Positions 34,382 through 42,704 of a stretch of DNA of 46,047 nucleotides are shown here, piece by piece. The stretch lies in contig JAFXZM010000028.1 of NCBI GenBank assembly GCA_017541275.1, forward strand, positions 1-46,047, in the 5' to 3' direction. Within the stretch, counting starts at the first letter, position 1. Each line of letters begins with the position of its first letter. The stretch is from Oscillospiraceae bacterium. GTDB lineage: Bacteria; Bacillota; Clostridia; Oscillospirales; Ruminococcaceae. The translations under genes were made by a program, and so were the position numbers. The notes beneath the pieces were generated by a model that saw nothing but the letters and a program-made list of their open reading frames with translations, was not told the origin of the DNA and searched no databases.

Positions 34382-34439
34382 TATGGTAATCGCTTTTTTG
34401 ATAAAAGCAGACCGTGAACGAAAGAAAGGATTGTCATTC

Positions 34440-34712
34440 ATGAGTATCATTGAAATTGTCGGCGGCATTGTTCTGCTGATTGCCTGCACGCTGCTGATTA
34501 TTCTGGGACTGATGCAGGATTCCAAGCAGGATCAGAACATGACCTCCGCGATCACCGGCGGCAGCTACGATTCGCATTTCAGCAAGAACGAGGGCAACAC
34601 CAAGGAGGCACGCCTCAAGAAGTGGACGACCTTCTTCTGCGTCGTGTTCTTCCTTGCCACACTTGTGATAGTGATTGTACCGGCATGGTTCAACGGCAGC
34701 AGTGCCGGCTGA
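34440..34712 (+). CDS. secG: Preprotein translocase subunit SecG
   Basis: A 90-residue protein with two membrane helices (IVGGIVLLIACTLLIILGLM and FFCVVFFLATLVIVIVPAWF) joined by a loop containing the family-like MQDSKQDQN and ITGGSYDSHFSKNEG. SecG assists SecYE in protein export. The ATG at 34440 has AAAGGA 9 bases before it; the frame from 34314 extends over the promoter and is not real. rnr follows, the common Firmicute pairing, but a terminator lies between them. Confidence 0.92.
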   Translation: MSIIEIVGGIVLLIACTLLIILGLMQDSKQDQNMTSAITGGSYDSHFSKNEGNTKEARLKKWTTFFCVVFFLATLVIVIVPAWFNGSSAG

Positions 34713-34735
34713 CCGGCAGCAGTCAGTCAGAATGT

Positions 34736-34774
34736 ACGCCCTGTTTTCCGGAATCGGAGAGCAGGGCGTTTTTA
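34736..34774 (+). terminator. Terminator or attenuator between secG and rnr
   Basis: ACGCCCTG (34736-34743) pairs with CAGGGCGT (34762-34769); an inner TTCCG/CGGA stem adds to it. A run of T follows. rnr has no obvious separate promoter, so partial read-through is expected. Confidence 0.85.
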
Positions 34775-34818
34775 TATACCGCGGGATGCCGCCGCACCCC
34801 GCAGAACGGAGGGATTCT

Positions 34819-37029
34819 ATGGCAAAGCGTTCCTATGGGCATAAAACAAGACGCGCCACGAAGAAAAATCAGCGGGAGGCGAAGCTCGAACAGCAGCAGA
34901 CGCAGAAGGTCAGCGTGCAGATTGATCCGGAGCAGCTCGCGCATTATCGGAACCGGATCTCGGTTTTTCTGCGCAAGGCCGACGGCAGACCGGTTTCCCG
35001 TGCTGACCTTGCGTCCAAATGCAGGGGGCGCGGAAAGGCCGCGTATCTGCGTGCGCTGGCATCGCTGCAAAAGGACGGCCTGATCGCAGAGCGCCGCACC
35101 GGATTTGTCTGGGCGGAGGCGGCAGGGCTGGTGCGGGGCAAAATCACGCGCATCAGCAAGACCTTCGGCTTTGCACAGCCGGAGGCCGGCAGCACGGAAT
35201 TCTTTATTTCGGGGCGGAATCTGAAAGGCTCGCTGCCCGGTGATGCGGTGCTGCTTCAGCCGGAGGGCACCCGCGGGGACGGTCTGCCGGAGGCATCCGT
35301 CGTGACGGTCATACAGGAGGCAAACCCGCAGTTTTCGGGCATGCTTACCGAAGAAAACGGCAGACTGTACTTCCTGTCCGACCGGCTTTCCGGGCATCCG
35401 CTGGAAATCGTCAATCCGGCGGAATGGACTGCACATGCGGGGGAAAAGGTCATCGCTGAGGTCGCAGAGCGCGGCGACCGGCATTCAAGGCACACCGTCC
35501 GCATTCTGCTCTCATTCGGCGGTGCCGATACGGCGAGAGCCTGCTCGGAGGCGCTGGTCGCGGTCAGCGGGGTACCGGCGGTCTTTTCGCAGCAGGTGCT
35601 TGACGAGGCAGAGGCACTCGAAGCCCGCGGCATTCCGGCGGATGACCTGAACGGCCGCCTTGACCTGCGTGAGCCGGAGGATATCATCTTCACGATCGAC
35701 GGCTTTGACGCAAAAGACCTTGATGATGCGATTTCGATTTCAGAGACCGCAGAAGGCTATCGGCTCGGTGTGCATATTGCGGATGTTTCGCACTATGTCC
35801 GGCCGAATACGCCGCTTGATGACGAGGCGATTGCAAGGGGCACCAGCATTTACTATGCCGATCAGGTCATTCCGATGCTCCCGAAGGCATTGAGCAACGG
35901 CATCTGCTCGCTGCATCCGGATGTAGACCGGCTTGCGTTTTCGGCGCTGCTGGAGCTCGACCGCAGCGGAGAGATTGTCAGCTCACGCTTTGAAAAAACG
36001 GTTATCCGCTCAGCGGTCAAGGGCGTGTACCGCGAGGTCAATGCGCTGCTGGAAGGCACCGCATCTCCGGAGATCGAAGAAAAATATGCACCGGTAAAAG
36101 CATCGCTGCTGCTGCTCGATCAGCTTCGCGAGAAGCGCCTTGCCGCACGCAGACAGCGCGGCGCCGCAGACATTGAAGCGGAGGAGAGCATGTTTCTGCT
36201 GGATGAAAGCGGCGTATGCAGAGAAGTCGCCGTCCGGACCAGAGGCCGGGGCGAGGAGCTCATCGAGGAATGCATGCTGCTTGCAAATGAGGCTGCCGCA
36301 AGGCTCGCGAAGGAGCGGCATCTGCCGTTTGTTTACCGTGTTCATGCAAAGCCGCCGGAGGAAAAGGCGATGCGGTTAGAGGAGATGCTCAACCGTCTGA
36401 GCCTGCCGCATCCGGCACTTGACAGCCCGAAGCCGCGCGATTATGCGCAGGTGCTCAAAAATGCGGAAAACAGTCCGCTGAAGGCCGCCGTGCATCAGAT
36501 GGTGCTGCGGAGCATGGCCAAGGCGGATTATGAGACCGATCCTGCCGGACATTTCGGTCTGGCGCTGAATGATTATGCGCATTTCACCTCACCGATCCGG
36601 CGTTATCCCGATCTTGCGGTACACCGCATCCTATCGGCATTTATCCGGGGAGAAAAGCCCGCGAACATGATGCAGTTTGCGCAGGCAGCGGCGGCGGCCG
36701 GCTCTGTGACGGAGCAGCGGGCGCTTCAGCTTGAGCGGGACTGCGAGGACCGCTACCGTGCGGAATGGGCGAATCAGCATATCGGCGAGAAATTTGACGG
36801 TACAGTTTCCGGCGTAACCGAGAACGGGGTTTATGTGATGCTGGAAAACTCTGTTGAGGGTCTGATTCTGCTGGATTCGCTGCCGTATGATGATTATGAA
36901 TGCGACGGCTTTTATTCGCTCCGTGCGAAGGGCAGCGGCCTGACGTTCACGCTGGGCATGCCGGTGCGCATCACCTGTGTCCGGGCGGATATCAACAGCG
37001 GAAACATTGATTTTGCGCCGGCGGATTGA
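34819..37029 (+). CDS. rnr: Ribonuclease R (VacB family exoribonuclease)
   Basis: A 736-residue 3'-to-5' exoribonuclease that degrades structured RNA. It has a basic N-terminal extension (MAKRSYGHKTRRATKKNQRE), a winged-helix region, cold-shock-type beta-barrels (GKITRISKTFGFAQPEAGST), the catalytic RNB domain with FTIDGFDAKDLDDAIS supplying the metal-binding Asp residues, HFGLALNDYAHFTSPIRRYP, and a C-terminal S1 domain (FDGTVSGVTENGVYVMLENS). It lacks the long Lys-rich tail of E. coli RNase R. The ATG at 34819 has GGAGGG upstream. The stop is 2 bp from the convergent acetyltransferase stop, with no terminator visible between. Confidence 0.96.
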   Translation: MAKRSYGHKTRRATKKNQREAKLEQQQTQKVSVQIDPEQLAHYRNRISVFLRKADGRPVSRADLASKCRGRGKAAYLRALASLQKDGLIAERRTGFVWAEAAGLVRGKITRISKTFGFAQPEAGSTEFFISGRNLKGSLPGDAVLLQPEGTRGDGLPEASVVTVIQEANPQFSGMLTEENGRLYFLSDRLSGHPLEIVNPAEWTAHAGEKVIAEVAERGDRHSRHTVRILLSFGGADTARACSEALVAVSGVPAVFSQQVLDEAEALEARGIPADDLNGRLDLREPEDIIFTIDGFDAKDLDDAISISETAEGYRLGVHIADVSHYVRPNTPLDDEAIARGTSIYYADQVIPMLPKALSNGICSLHPDVDRLAFSALLELDRSGEIVSSRFEKTVIRSAVKGVYREVNALLEGTASPEIEEKYAPVKASLLLLDQLREKRLAARRQRGAADIEAEESMFLLDESGVCREVAVRTRGRGEELIEECMLLANEAAARLAKERHLPFVYRVHAKPPEEKAMRLEEMLNRLSLPHPALDSPKPRDYAQVLKNAENSPLKAAVHQMVLRSMAKADYETDPAGHFGLALNDYAHFTSPIRRYPDLAVHRILSAFIRGEKPANMMQFAQAAAAAGSVTEQRALQLERDCEDRYRAEWANQHIGEKFDGTVSGVTENGVYVMLENSVEGLILLDSLPYDDYECDGFYSLRAKGSGLTFTLGMPVRITCVRADINSGNIDFAPAD

Positions 37030-37031
37030 GC

Positions 37032-37463
37032 TTACAGCGGCTTTTCCATGTGGATGCAGGTAAAGGTCTCACCGCGGATGATGCGGGCGGGGTCGGCAGT
37101 ATAGCCGAGGCGTTCATAGAAGTGCTGTTTTTCGGTGCGCGCCTCCAGAACGGCGGTGCGGAAGCCGAGCTCAGCAGCCCAGCGCTCCGCCTCCGTGACG
37201 ACTTTGCTGCCGAGGCCCTGCCGGCGGTATTCCTCCAGCACAACGATTCTGCCGAGCATAACCCGCTCGCTGTCGAGCGCATAGAGCCGTCCGGTTGCGA
37301 CAGGCAGCACGCCGTCGTAGATGACGATATAGCGTGTCTGCGGGGTATCGTGTTCGTCGAACTCCTGCTCCGGCGTGATCTGATGCCGCAGCGCCATAGC
37401 CTGAATGCGCACATAGTAAGCGCCGGTGCGCTGTGCGAGTGTTTCCGTCCGCACGATCTGCAT
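37032..37463 (-). CDS. GNAT family N-acetyltransferase
   Basis: A 143-residue GNAT protein. The acetyl-CoA motif A is ERVMLGRIVVLEEYRRQGLG (the Q/R-x-x-G-x-G/A form as RRQGLG), followed by KVVTEAERWAAELGF and the C-terminal FYERLGYTADP. These features resemble ElaA/YjcF-type proteins. The substrate is unknown. The ATG at 37463 is used because the ATG at 37481 lies before the AGGAGG that serves this start. It has its own promoter and converges on rnr. Confidence 0.88.
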   Translation of the reverse strand: MQIVRTETLAQRTGAYYVRIQAMALRHQITPEQEFDEHDTPQTRYIVIYDGVLPVATGRLYALDSERVMLGRIVVLEEYRRQGLGSKVVTEAERWAAELGFRTAVLEARTEKQHFYERLGYTADPARIIRGETFTCIHMEKPL

Positions 37464-37512
37464 ATGATGTACCTCCTGCATCTGCGCTGCATGCGCAGAG
37501 TGTTCTGCTCAA

Positions 37513-37541
37513 AGTATACCATATTACGCTGAAAAGTTCAA
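37513..37541 (-). promoter_or_regulatory. Promoter of the acetyltransferase gene
   Basis: Minus strand TTGAAC (37541-37536), 17 bp, TATACT (37518-37513). The spacer CAGCGTAATATGG is nearly the same as in the thrH promoter. Confidence 0.78.
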
Positions 37542-37601
37542 TGGCAGCATTGCTGTTTTTTGCAGGGGAGCGGCCCAATCGCGGGTTTGATTACTTGCAT
37601 A

Positions 37602-37760
37602 ACAGTCTGTACAAGAAAAAGTGTCTCCGACGGATTCAAAATGGGAACTCCCTTTGGCGGAGTTTGCGTGAGTTTGCGGCGCAAACTCATAGCGAAGCGT
37701 GCGGGAGCCTCGTTATCAATGCATCGCAGATACCACTTTACCGACAAGCTGAAACGCCGG
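37602..37760 (+). repeat. Intergenic repeat family 1, copy B
   Basis: Begins with CAGTCTGTACAAGAAAAAGT, contains the core CGACGGATTCAAAATGGG (37628-37645), an inner hairpin-rich part (AACTCC...GGAGTTTGCG and GAGTTTGCGGCGCAAACTC), CATAGCGAAGCGTGC and ends ACCGACAAGCTGA. It aligns with copy A along its length. It accounts for much of the 37540-37850 gap, which otherwise shows nothing. Confidence 0.72.
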
Positions 37761-37849
37761 CAAAGCTGACGTACCAAAAACTTTATTTTGGCAGCAGCGG
37801 AAATTATCTTATACCCCCCGAATGTCCGCACCTTTTTCGCAAAATGTGC

Positions 37850-37878
37850 TTGACAAACCGATCAAAGTATGGTATGAT
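37850..37878 (+). promoter_or_regulatory. Promoter of the rpmG-secE-nusG-rplK-rplA operon
   Basis: TTGACA (37850-37855), 17 bp, TATGAT (37873-37878). Confidence 0.85.
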
Positions 37879-37884
37879 AGTAGT

Positions 37885-38063
37885 ACCTCTTTGCGGAGGC
37901 GTTTTTGTTGTGCCCCGAAAAATGTCTGCCCTTTGTGCTTCGGCAGACCGCGGCACCCCGGATCACCGCCCGCCGCAGCAAAAGAGGGAGGCTGGCTTTC
38001 TTCCGCTGCCGCCGCATACCCATTGCTTCGGCAACGGAAAATATTAGAAGGAGGTGCCGACTG
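37885..38063 (+). promoter_or_regulatory. Structured leader of the rpmG operon
   Basis: About 180 nt without a credible ORF. A small CCTC/GAGG hairpin followed by CGTTTTTG (37887-37909) could attenuate. GTCTGCC and GGCAGAC pair within GTGCC/GGCAC just after. The element ends at AGAAGGAGG before rpmG. I recognise no known riboswitch or protein-binding leader class. Confidence 0.35.
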
Positions 38064-38213
38064 ATGCGCGTAAAAATCACACTTGCTTGCACCGAATGCA
38101 AGCGCAGAAACTATGTTTCCAAGAAGAACAAGAAAAATGACCCGGACAGACTCGAAATGAAGAAGCATTGCAGATTCTGCAACAAGCATACCCTGCATAA
38201 GGAAACCAAGTAA
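38064..38213 (+). CDS. rpmG: 50S ribosomal protein L33
   Basis: A 49-residue L33 with four Cys in two CXXC pairs (CTECKRRNY and [12 protein letters not shown]), so this is the zinc-binding C+ form. [12 protein letters not shown] and [13 protein letters not shown] match family sequence. AAGGAGG lies before ATG 38064. It is the first gene of the translation/secretion operon with secE and nusG, a widespread order in bacteria. Confidence 0.97.
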   Translation: MRVKITLACTECKRRNYVSKKNKKNDPDRLEMKKHCRFCNKHTLHKETK

Positions 38214-38279
38214 GATTCCATACCCCGCCCGGGTACAGCCGCGAATCGCGCTCTGAACCCGCGCAGAAAGGAAGATACC

Positions 38280-38603
38280 ATGGCGAAGGAAAAGGACAAG
38301 AAGGAGCTCGCAGTCTCTGAAAAAGCCGAGAAGGCCGAAAAGGCTGTCAAGGCAGCGAAAGCCGATAAGGCTGACAAGAAGGACGCGAAGAAAAAGGACA
38401 GCTCCAAGAAGCAGGGTAAGATCAGCAGATGGTTCAAGGATCTGAAGCAGGAGATGAAAAAGGTCGTATGGCCGTCCAGAAAAGTCGTCGTTGCAAACAG
38501 CATCGTCGTCTTTGCTGCCATGCTCGGATTCGCTGCTTATACCTTCCTGCTCGATAAGGGCTTCCTCTGGCTCTTCGAGAAAGCAATCAGCGGCAAATCA
38601 TAA
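38280..38603 (+). CDS. secE: Preprotein translocase subunit SecE
   Basis: A 107-residue SecE. The conserved part is WFKDLKQEMKKVVWPSRKVV followed by one membrane helix (SIVVFAAMLGFAAYTFLLDK). The first 45 residues are an unusual Lys/Ala/Asp-rich highly charged extension (KAEKAEKAVKAAKADKADKK) not needed in minimal SecE. It clamps SecY in the export channel. It has AAAGGAAG before the ATG and lies between rpmG and nusG as in most bacteria. Confidence 0.95.
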   Translation: MAKEKDKKELAVSEKAEKAEKAVKAAKADKADKKDAKKKDSSKKQGKISRWFKDLKQEMKKVVWPSRKVVVANSIVVFAAMLGFAAYTFLLDKGFLWLFEKAISGKS

Positions 38604-38683
38604 TCCGCTGAACCGGAAGCACAGAAATCCGCACAGTGCAAAGCGCTGCACGAAATCATGAAAGGAAAGCAGGGAAACACAGA

Positions 38684-39223
38684 ATGAGTGAAAGCAGTAC
38701 CCCCAAGGCAGAGTGGTATGTCATCCATACCTATTCCGGCTATGAGAACAAGGTTGCGCAGAGCATTGTAAAAAAGGCCGAGAATCAGCAGCTCACCGAT
38801 ATGATTCTTGAGGTGCAGATTCCGACCGAGCAGGTGCGCGAGATCACGGACGGCAAGGAGAAGGAAATCACAAGAAAGATCTTCCCCGGCTATGTGCTCG
38901 TTCACATGATTCATAACGACGAGGTCGCATATCTCATCCGCAGTATCCGCGGCGTGACCGGCTTCCTCGGCGCAGACCCCAATCAGCCGATCCCGCTGAC
39001 ACCGGCAGAGATCGCTGCAATGGGCGTCGATCTGGGCGAAACCGTCGAGATCAATCTCAGTGTCGGCGACAATGTCCGTATTGTCGGCACTGCAATGGAC
39101 GGCTTTACCGGTGTGGTGCAGAGCATCGACATTGAGGAGGGCACCTGCGAGGTGCTTGTATCCATGTTCGGTCAGGAGACACCGACCAAGCTCAAGCTGA
39201 CAGAGGTCGCAAGAGCAGACTGA
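38684..39223 (+). CDS. nusG: Transcription termination/antitermination factor NusG
   Basis: A 179-residue NusG. The NGN domain is seen in WYVIHTYSGYENKVAQSIVK and RKIFPGYVLVHMIHNDE, with GVTGFLGADPNQPIPLTPAE. The KOW domain is VGDNVRIVGTAMDGFTGVVQ. It binds the RNA polymerase clamp and affects pausing and Rho or ribosome coupling. ATG 38684 is chosen over 38636 because family homology begins at SESSTPKAEWYVIHTYSG and an AGGGAA site precedes it. It is co-transcribed with secE and rplK. Confidence 0.97.
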   Translation: MSESSTPKAEWYVIHTYSGYENKVAQSIVKKAENQQLTDMILEVQIPTEQVREITDGKEKEITRKIFPGYVLVHMIHNDEVAYLIRSIRGVTGFLGADPNQPIPLTPAEIAAMGVDLGETVEINLSVGDNVRIVGTAMDGFTGVVQSIDIEEGTCEVLVSMFGQETPTKLKLTEVARAD

Positions 39224-39254
39224 TCCGGTTACAGAGAGCCGTTTACCCCTGTCA

Positions 39255-39289
39255 GACAGCATCCCGCTCTGTGAAAGGGACGTGCTGTC
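39255..39289 (+). other. Intergenic stem-loop between nusG and rplK
   Basis: GACAGCA (39255-39261) pairs with TGCTGTC (39283-39289), continuing TCCC (39262-39265)/GGGA (39277-39280). No T-run follows, so it is not a terminator; it may be a processing site or a ribosomal-protein binding site near the rplK start. Confidence 0.55.
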
Positions 39290-39367
39290 GTGGGAGAGAC
39301 CGCCGCTGCCGCAGAGAACCGGCCGGGGGTCCCGCCATATACCACATTATTTGGAGGTTAAATTACC

Positions 39368-39793
39368 ATGGCACAAAAAGTAGTTGGCTTTATTAAGCTT
39401 CAGATCGCCGCAGGCAAAGCAACCCCTGCACCGCCTGTCGGCCCGGCGCTCGGTCAGCACGGCGTCAATATCATGGGCTTCTGCAAGGAGTTCAATGAGC
39501 GCACCAAGAATGAGGCCGGAATGATTATCCCGGTCATCATCACCGTATATGCAGACCGTTCGTTCACCTTTATCACAAAGACCCCGCCTGCGGCAGTCCT
39601 GATTAAGAAGGCCTGCGGCATCGACAAGGCTTCCGGTGTCCCGAACAAGAACAAGGTTGCTACCATTACGAAGGAGCAGATTCAGAAGATCGCGGAGACC
39701 AAGATGCCTGACCTCAATGCAGCTTCCCTCGAAGCAGCAATGAGCATGATCGCCGGAACCGCTCGCTCGATGGGTGTCGTCGTCGCAGACTGA
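39368..39793 (+). CDS. rplK: 50S ribosomal protein L11
   Basis: A 141-residue L11 that binds the GTPase-associated centre of 23S rRNA. The N-terminus [20 protein letters not shown], then [20 protein letters not shown], and the C-terminal RNA-binding domain ending [12 protein letters not shown] are canonical. GGAGG lies 8 bases before the ATG. It sits between nusG and rplA as usual. Confidence 0.98.
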   Translation: MAQKVVGFIKLQIAAGKATPAPPVGPALGQHGVNIMGFCKEFNERTKNEAGMIIPVIITVYADRSFTFITKTPPAAVLIKKACGIDKASGVPNKNKVATITKEQIQKIAETKMPDLNAASLEAAMSMIAGTARSMGVVVAD

Positions 39794-39888
39794 TGTCCCC
39801 GACGGCGTCGCCGGTGGGAGGAACAATTCCGTTAGCCGGGAAGCATTTCCGGCATACCACAGATTGATGATAAAGGAGTTTTTCATAG

Positions 39889-40584
39889 ATGAAACACGGA
39901 AAGAAGTATGTTGAGAGCGCGAAGGCTCTCGACAAGGCAAAGCTCTATGAGCCGAATGAGGCGCTTGGCACTGTCTGCCAGCTCGCAAAGGCAAAGTTTG
40001 ATGAGACCGTTGAGGCACATATCCGCCTCGGCGTAGACTCCCGTCACGCAGACCAGCAGGTTCGCGGCGCTGTCGTTCTGCCGAACGGCACCGGTAAGAC
40101 TGTCCGCATCCTCGTTTTCTGCAAGGAGGATAAGTATGAGGCAGCCAAGGCAGCCGGCGCAGATTATGTCGGCGGTCTGGATATCGTCGAGAAGATTCAG
40201 AAGGAAGGCTGGATGGAGTTTGATGTCGTCATCGCTTCGCCGGATATGATGGGCGTGGTCGGCCGTCTGGGTAAGATTCTCGGCCCGCGCGGCATGATGC
40301 CGAACCCGAAGGCCGGCACGGTCAATGCAGACGTCGCAAAGGCTGTCGCAGAAGCAAAGGCCGGTAAGATCGAGTACAGACTCGACAAGTCCAACATCAT
40401 TCACTGCCCGATCGGCAAGGTTTCCTTCGGTGCCGATAAGCTTGAGGAGAACTTCAATACCCTGCTTGAGGCAGTTGTGAAGGCAAAGCCGGCAGCAGCA
40501 AAGGGTACCTACCTGCGCTCTGTCACCGTCGCTTCCACCATGGGTGTCGGCGTTCCGGTTCTGACCACCAAGTTCGGTGTGTAA
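39889..40584 (+). CDS. rplA: 50S ribosomal protein L1
   Basis: A 231-residue L1 of the ribosomal L1 stalk. Typical segments are [20 protein letters not shown], the motif [19 protein letters not shown] and [18 protein letters not shown] at the end. L1 often represses its own operon by binding mRNA; I see no certain L1-binding leader. A strong terminator 16 bp after the stop separates it from rplJ/rplL, which are not in this window. Confidence 0.98.
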   Translation: MKHGKKYVESAKALDKAKLYEPNEALGTVCQLAKAKFDETVEAHIRLGVDSRHADQQVRGAVVLPNGTGKTVRILVFCKEDKYEAAKAAGADYVGGLDIVEKIQKEGWMEFDVVIASPDMMGVVGRLGKILGPRGMMPNPKAGTVNADVAKAVAEAKAGKIEYRLDKSNIIHCPIGKVSFGADKLEENFNTLLEAVVKAKPAAAKGTYLRSVTVASTMGVGVPVLTTKFGV

Positions 40585-40600
40585 TTTCAAATGCGAATGG

Positions 40601-40636
40601 GGCAGAGAACGGTTCAGAGCTGTTCTCTGCCTTTTT
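40601..40636 (+). terminator. Terminator of the rpmG-rplA operon
   Basis: A 10-bp perfect stem GGCAGAGAAC (40601-40610)/GTTCTCTGCC (40622-40631) followed by five T. Confidence 0.93.
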
Positions 40637-40710
40637 CATTCTGAAACGGAATCCTGATTCTCGGCTGGAAAGCCGTGCATGTCGAAACGGAAAAGGAAGT
40701 GAGTGAGATT

Positions 40711-41622
40711 ATGTTTATCACTTGCCCGAAGTGCGGCTATCAGCTTGTCCGGGCGGAGGAAAAACGCTGTACCGTCTGCGGATTTCGCTTTGGTGAGCCT
40801 GCCGGACAGCAGCAGAAGAAAAAGGCCGGCGGATACCGGCTTGCAGTGGGAGCCGGCGCAGTGCTGCTGGTTGCAGCCGTGGTGCTGACCGCAGCCGAAC
40901 TGCTCAGCGGCGGCAGTCCGAAGGGCGGCAGGCAGAACAGTGCGCAGGTTTCCGGCACGGAACCCGGCACTGTCTCCGCCACGCAGACAACCTCTGTCAC
41001 GCAAAAATTGACAACGACCTCCGCCCTGCCGACAACATCAGCGGCAACCGCAAATACCGTGCCGCAGACGGTTACACAAACGGTTACACAGACGGTCACA
41101 ACAACGGCAGCACCCGCGCCGCCGGCAGTGCAGCGCACTTATGCGGATTATTATACAGCGATTCTCGAACGCAAGACCGATCGGTTTACGTTCAGCGGCG
41201 ATGCATACGATGTCGAGCTGTTTAATTATTCGCTGCTTGATCTGAACAAAGACGGCGTCAAGGAGCTGCTCTGCAATTACAACACGCCGGATATGATGGC
41301 GCTGCCGTTTGTGCGATGCTTCCGGATCAGCGGCGATTCGGTTGAAGCATGTCCGCCCTACGGGGACAATCATGTCATTGAAACCTATCTGGCCGCCGAC
41401 GGAAACGGCCTGATCCAGCTTAGCTATCATCCGAATGTCTATTCATATGCGCGCATGCAGCCGATCACCGGCAAGATTGATTACATTGCCGATTTCGACG
41501 ACAACGGCGACCAGAGCTATTTCGACCGGGAATATGCGAAAATGAAGCAGCTATGCGGCGAAAGGCTGGAGTATATTCCGCTGGAGAACCGGTATCCGCT
41601 CAGCGAGACCGTGCCGGGCTGA
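40711..41622 (+). CDS. Zinc-ribbon membrane protein with EF-hand-like motif (paralog 1)
   Basis: A 303-residue protein with an N-terminal zinc ribbon (CPKCGYQLVRAEEKRCTVCG), one membrane helix (about residues 43-63, LAVGAGAVLLVAAVVLTAAE), a long Thr/Val/Gln-rich linker with TQTVTQTVT repeats and an outer domain. The outer domain starts with a Ca-binding-like loop in LLDLNKDGVKELLC. The zinc ribbon should be cytoplasmic and the C-terminal domain outside. ATG 40711 is matched to the paralog start; GTG 40675 is less likely. The neighbour is a clear paralog, so the pair arose by duplication. Function is unknown. Confidence 0.75.
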   Translation: MFITCPKCGYQLVRAEEKRCTVCGFRFGEPAGQQQKKKAGGYRLAVGAGAVLLVAAVVLTAAELLSGGSPKGGRQNSAQVSGTEPGTVSATQTTSVTQKLTTTSALPTTSAATANTVPQTVTQTVTQTVTTTAAPAPPAVQRTYADYYTAILERKTDRFTFSGDAYDVELFNYSLLDLNKDGVKELLCNYNTPDMMALPFVRCFRISGDSVEACPPYGDNHVIETYLAADGNGLIQLSYHPNVYSYARMQPITGKIDYIADFDDNGDQSYFDREYAKMKQLCGERLEYIPLENRYPLSETVPG

Positions 41623-41654
41623 CGCGAAATTGCCGAAAGGAAGTGTAGCCTCAA

Positions 41655-42668
41655 ATGTTTATTACATGTCCGCAGTGCGGCTATCAGCTTGTGCGGCCGG
41701 AGGAAGGCCGCTGTACGGTCTGCGGCTACCGGCTCGGAACCGCACCGCAGCCCAAACAGAAGCAGCCCAAGGCCGGGCGGATCGCTGCCGGAATCGGTGC
41801 GGTGCTGCTGGTTGCGGCCTGCGTGATGATTGCAGCAGACCTGCTGCGGGGCGGCAGCGGCGGAAAAACAAATGACAGCAGCAGTACCGCCGGCATCGCG
41901 CAGGTGCAGAATGACAGTTCCGCGGCAGAATTGACAGTGCCGCCGGTGAGCAGCAGTACGACCGGTACGGTGTCGCTGACAGCGGCGCAGACGACGACCG
42001 CAGCGCCGGTTACGACCGCGCCCGCGCCTGCCGATCCGGAGGGCTATCTTGCGCTGTATCAGCCGGCTGTTGAGCAGGCATTGCGCGATTACGGCCAGCC
42101 GGTGTATAATGAAACCTCATGGAATGACGGTGCGTTTATCCGGCTTTATGATTTTGACAATGACGGCATCAGCGAGCTGTATCTGACCGGCTTTCCTGCA
42201 TGGGAGCGCTCCGGAATGGGTGAAATCAAAGTCTATACCGTTGTGAACGGCGCGGCGAAGGAGATTTTTCAGTACCGGCAGTTTCCGCTGACGACTGTTG
42301 ATACGTCAGAAAGTCTCCTTAGAGACAGCCGAACCGGAAAGCTCAATATCTATGAGATCACCTGCGACGGCCTTGTGCCCGGCTACTACGGCGATTATAT
42401 CTCGACATGGTGCAAAAACGGGGATTCGTTTATCCAGAACAGTGCCTATCTGCTGATGCTTGATACCACGTACAACAACCCCGCGCCCGGCACGAAGGTC
42501 GGCGGATATACCGTGATCGGCAATATTTCGGAGACTGAATATGACTGGGAAACAGGACCCGATGATCCGTTCGGGAAGGAATACGGCGCGCACTGCAATA
42601 AAGGGCAGGAGGAGTATCAGATTACGCTTGATGCCATCCGGCGTATCCGGGAAGCCCGAATGCAGTAA
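41655..42668 (+). CDS. Zinc-ribbon membrane protein with EF-hand-like motif (paralog 2)
   Basis: A 337-residue paralog of the previous protein: MFITCPQCGYQLVRPEEGRC and TVCGYRLG zinc ribbon, a membrane helix (IGAVLLVAACVMIAADLL), a Ser/Thr-rich linker and an outer domain with the Ca-binding-like loop YDFDNDGISELYLTG. The N-terminal third is nearly identical in design to paralog 1, while the outer domains have diverged. It lies 32 bp downstream with a similar AAAGGAAGTG site, so the two are co-expressed. The function may be sensing or structural at the cell surface; nothing in the sequence decides. Confidence 0.75.
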   Translation: MFITCPQCGYQLVRPEEGRCTVCGYRLGTAPQPKQKQPKAGRIAAGIGAVLLVAACVMIAADLLRGGSGGKTNDSSSTAGIAQVQNDSSAAELTVPPVSSSTTGTVSLTAAQTTTAAPVTTAPAPADPEGYLALYQPAVEQALRDYGQPVYNETSWNDGAFIRLYDFDNDGISELYLTGFPAWERSGMGEIKVYTVVNGAAKEIFQYRQFPLTTVDTSESLLRDSRTGKLNIYEITCDGLVPGYYGDYISTWCKNGDSFIQNSAYLLMLDTTYNNPAPGTKVGGYTVIGNISETEYDWETGPDDPFGKEYGAHCNKGQEEYQITLDAIRRIREARMQ

Positions 42669-42704
42669 GTACGGAGCGGAATGAATGATTATAGAAGTAA
42701 ACGT

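Noticed and set aside
41060-41105. Short repeated ACACAA/ACGGTTACACA units as a CRISPR-like or regulatory repeat
   Set aside because: They encode the TQTVTQTVT linker in frame within a membrane protein, so they are coding repeats.
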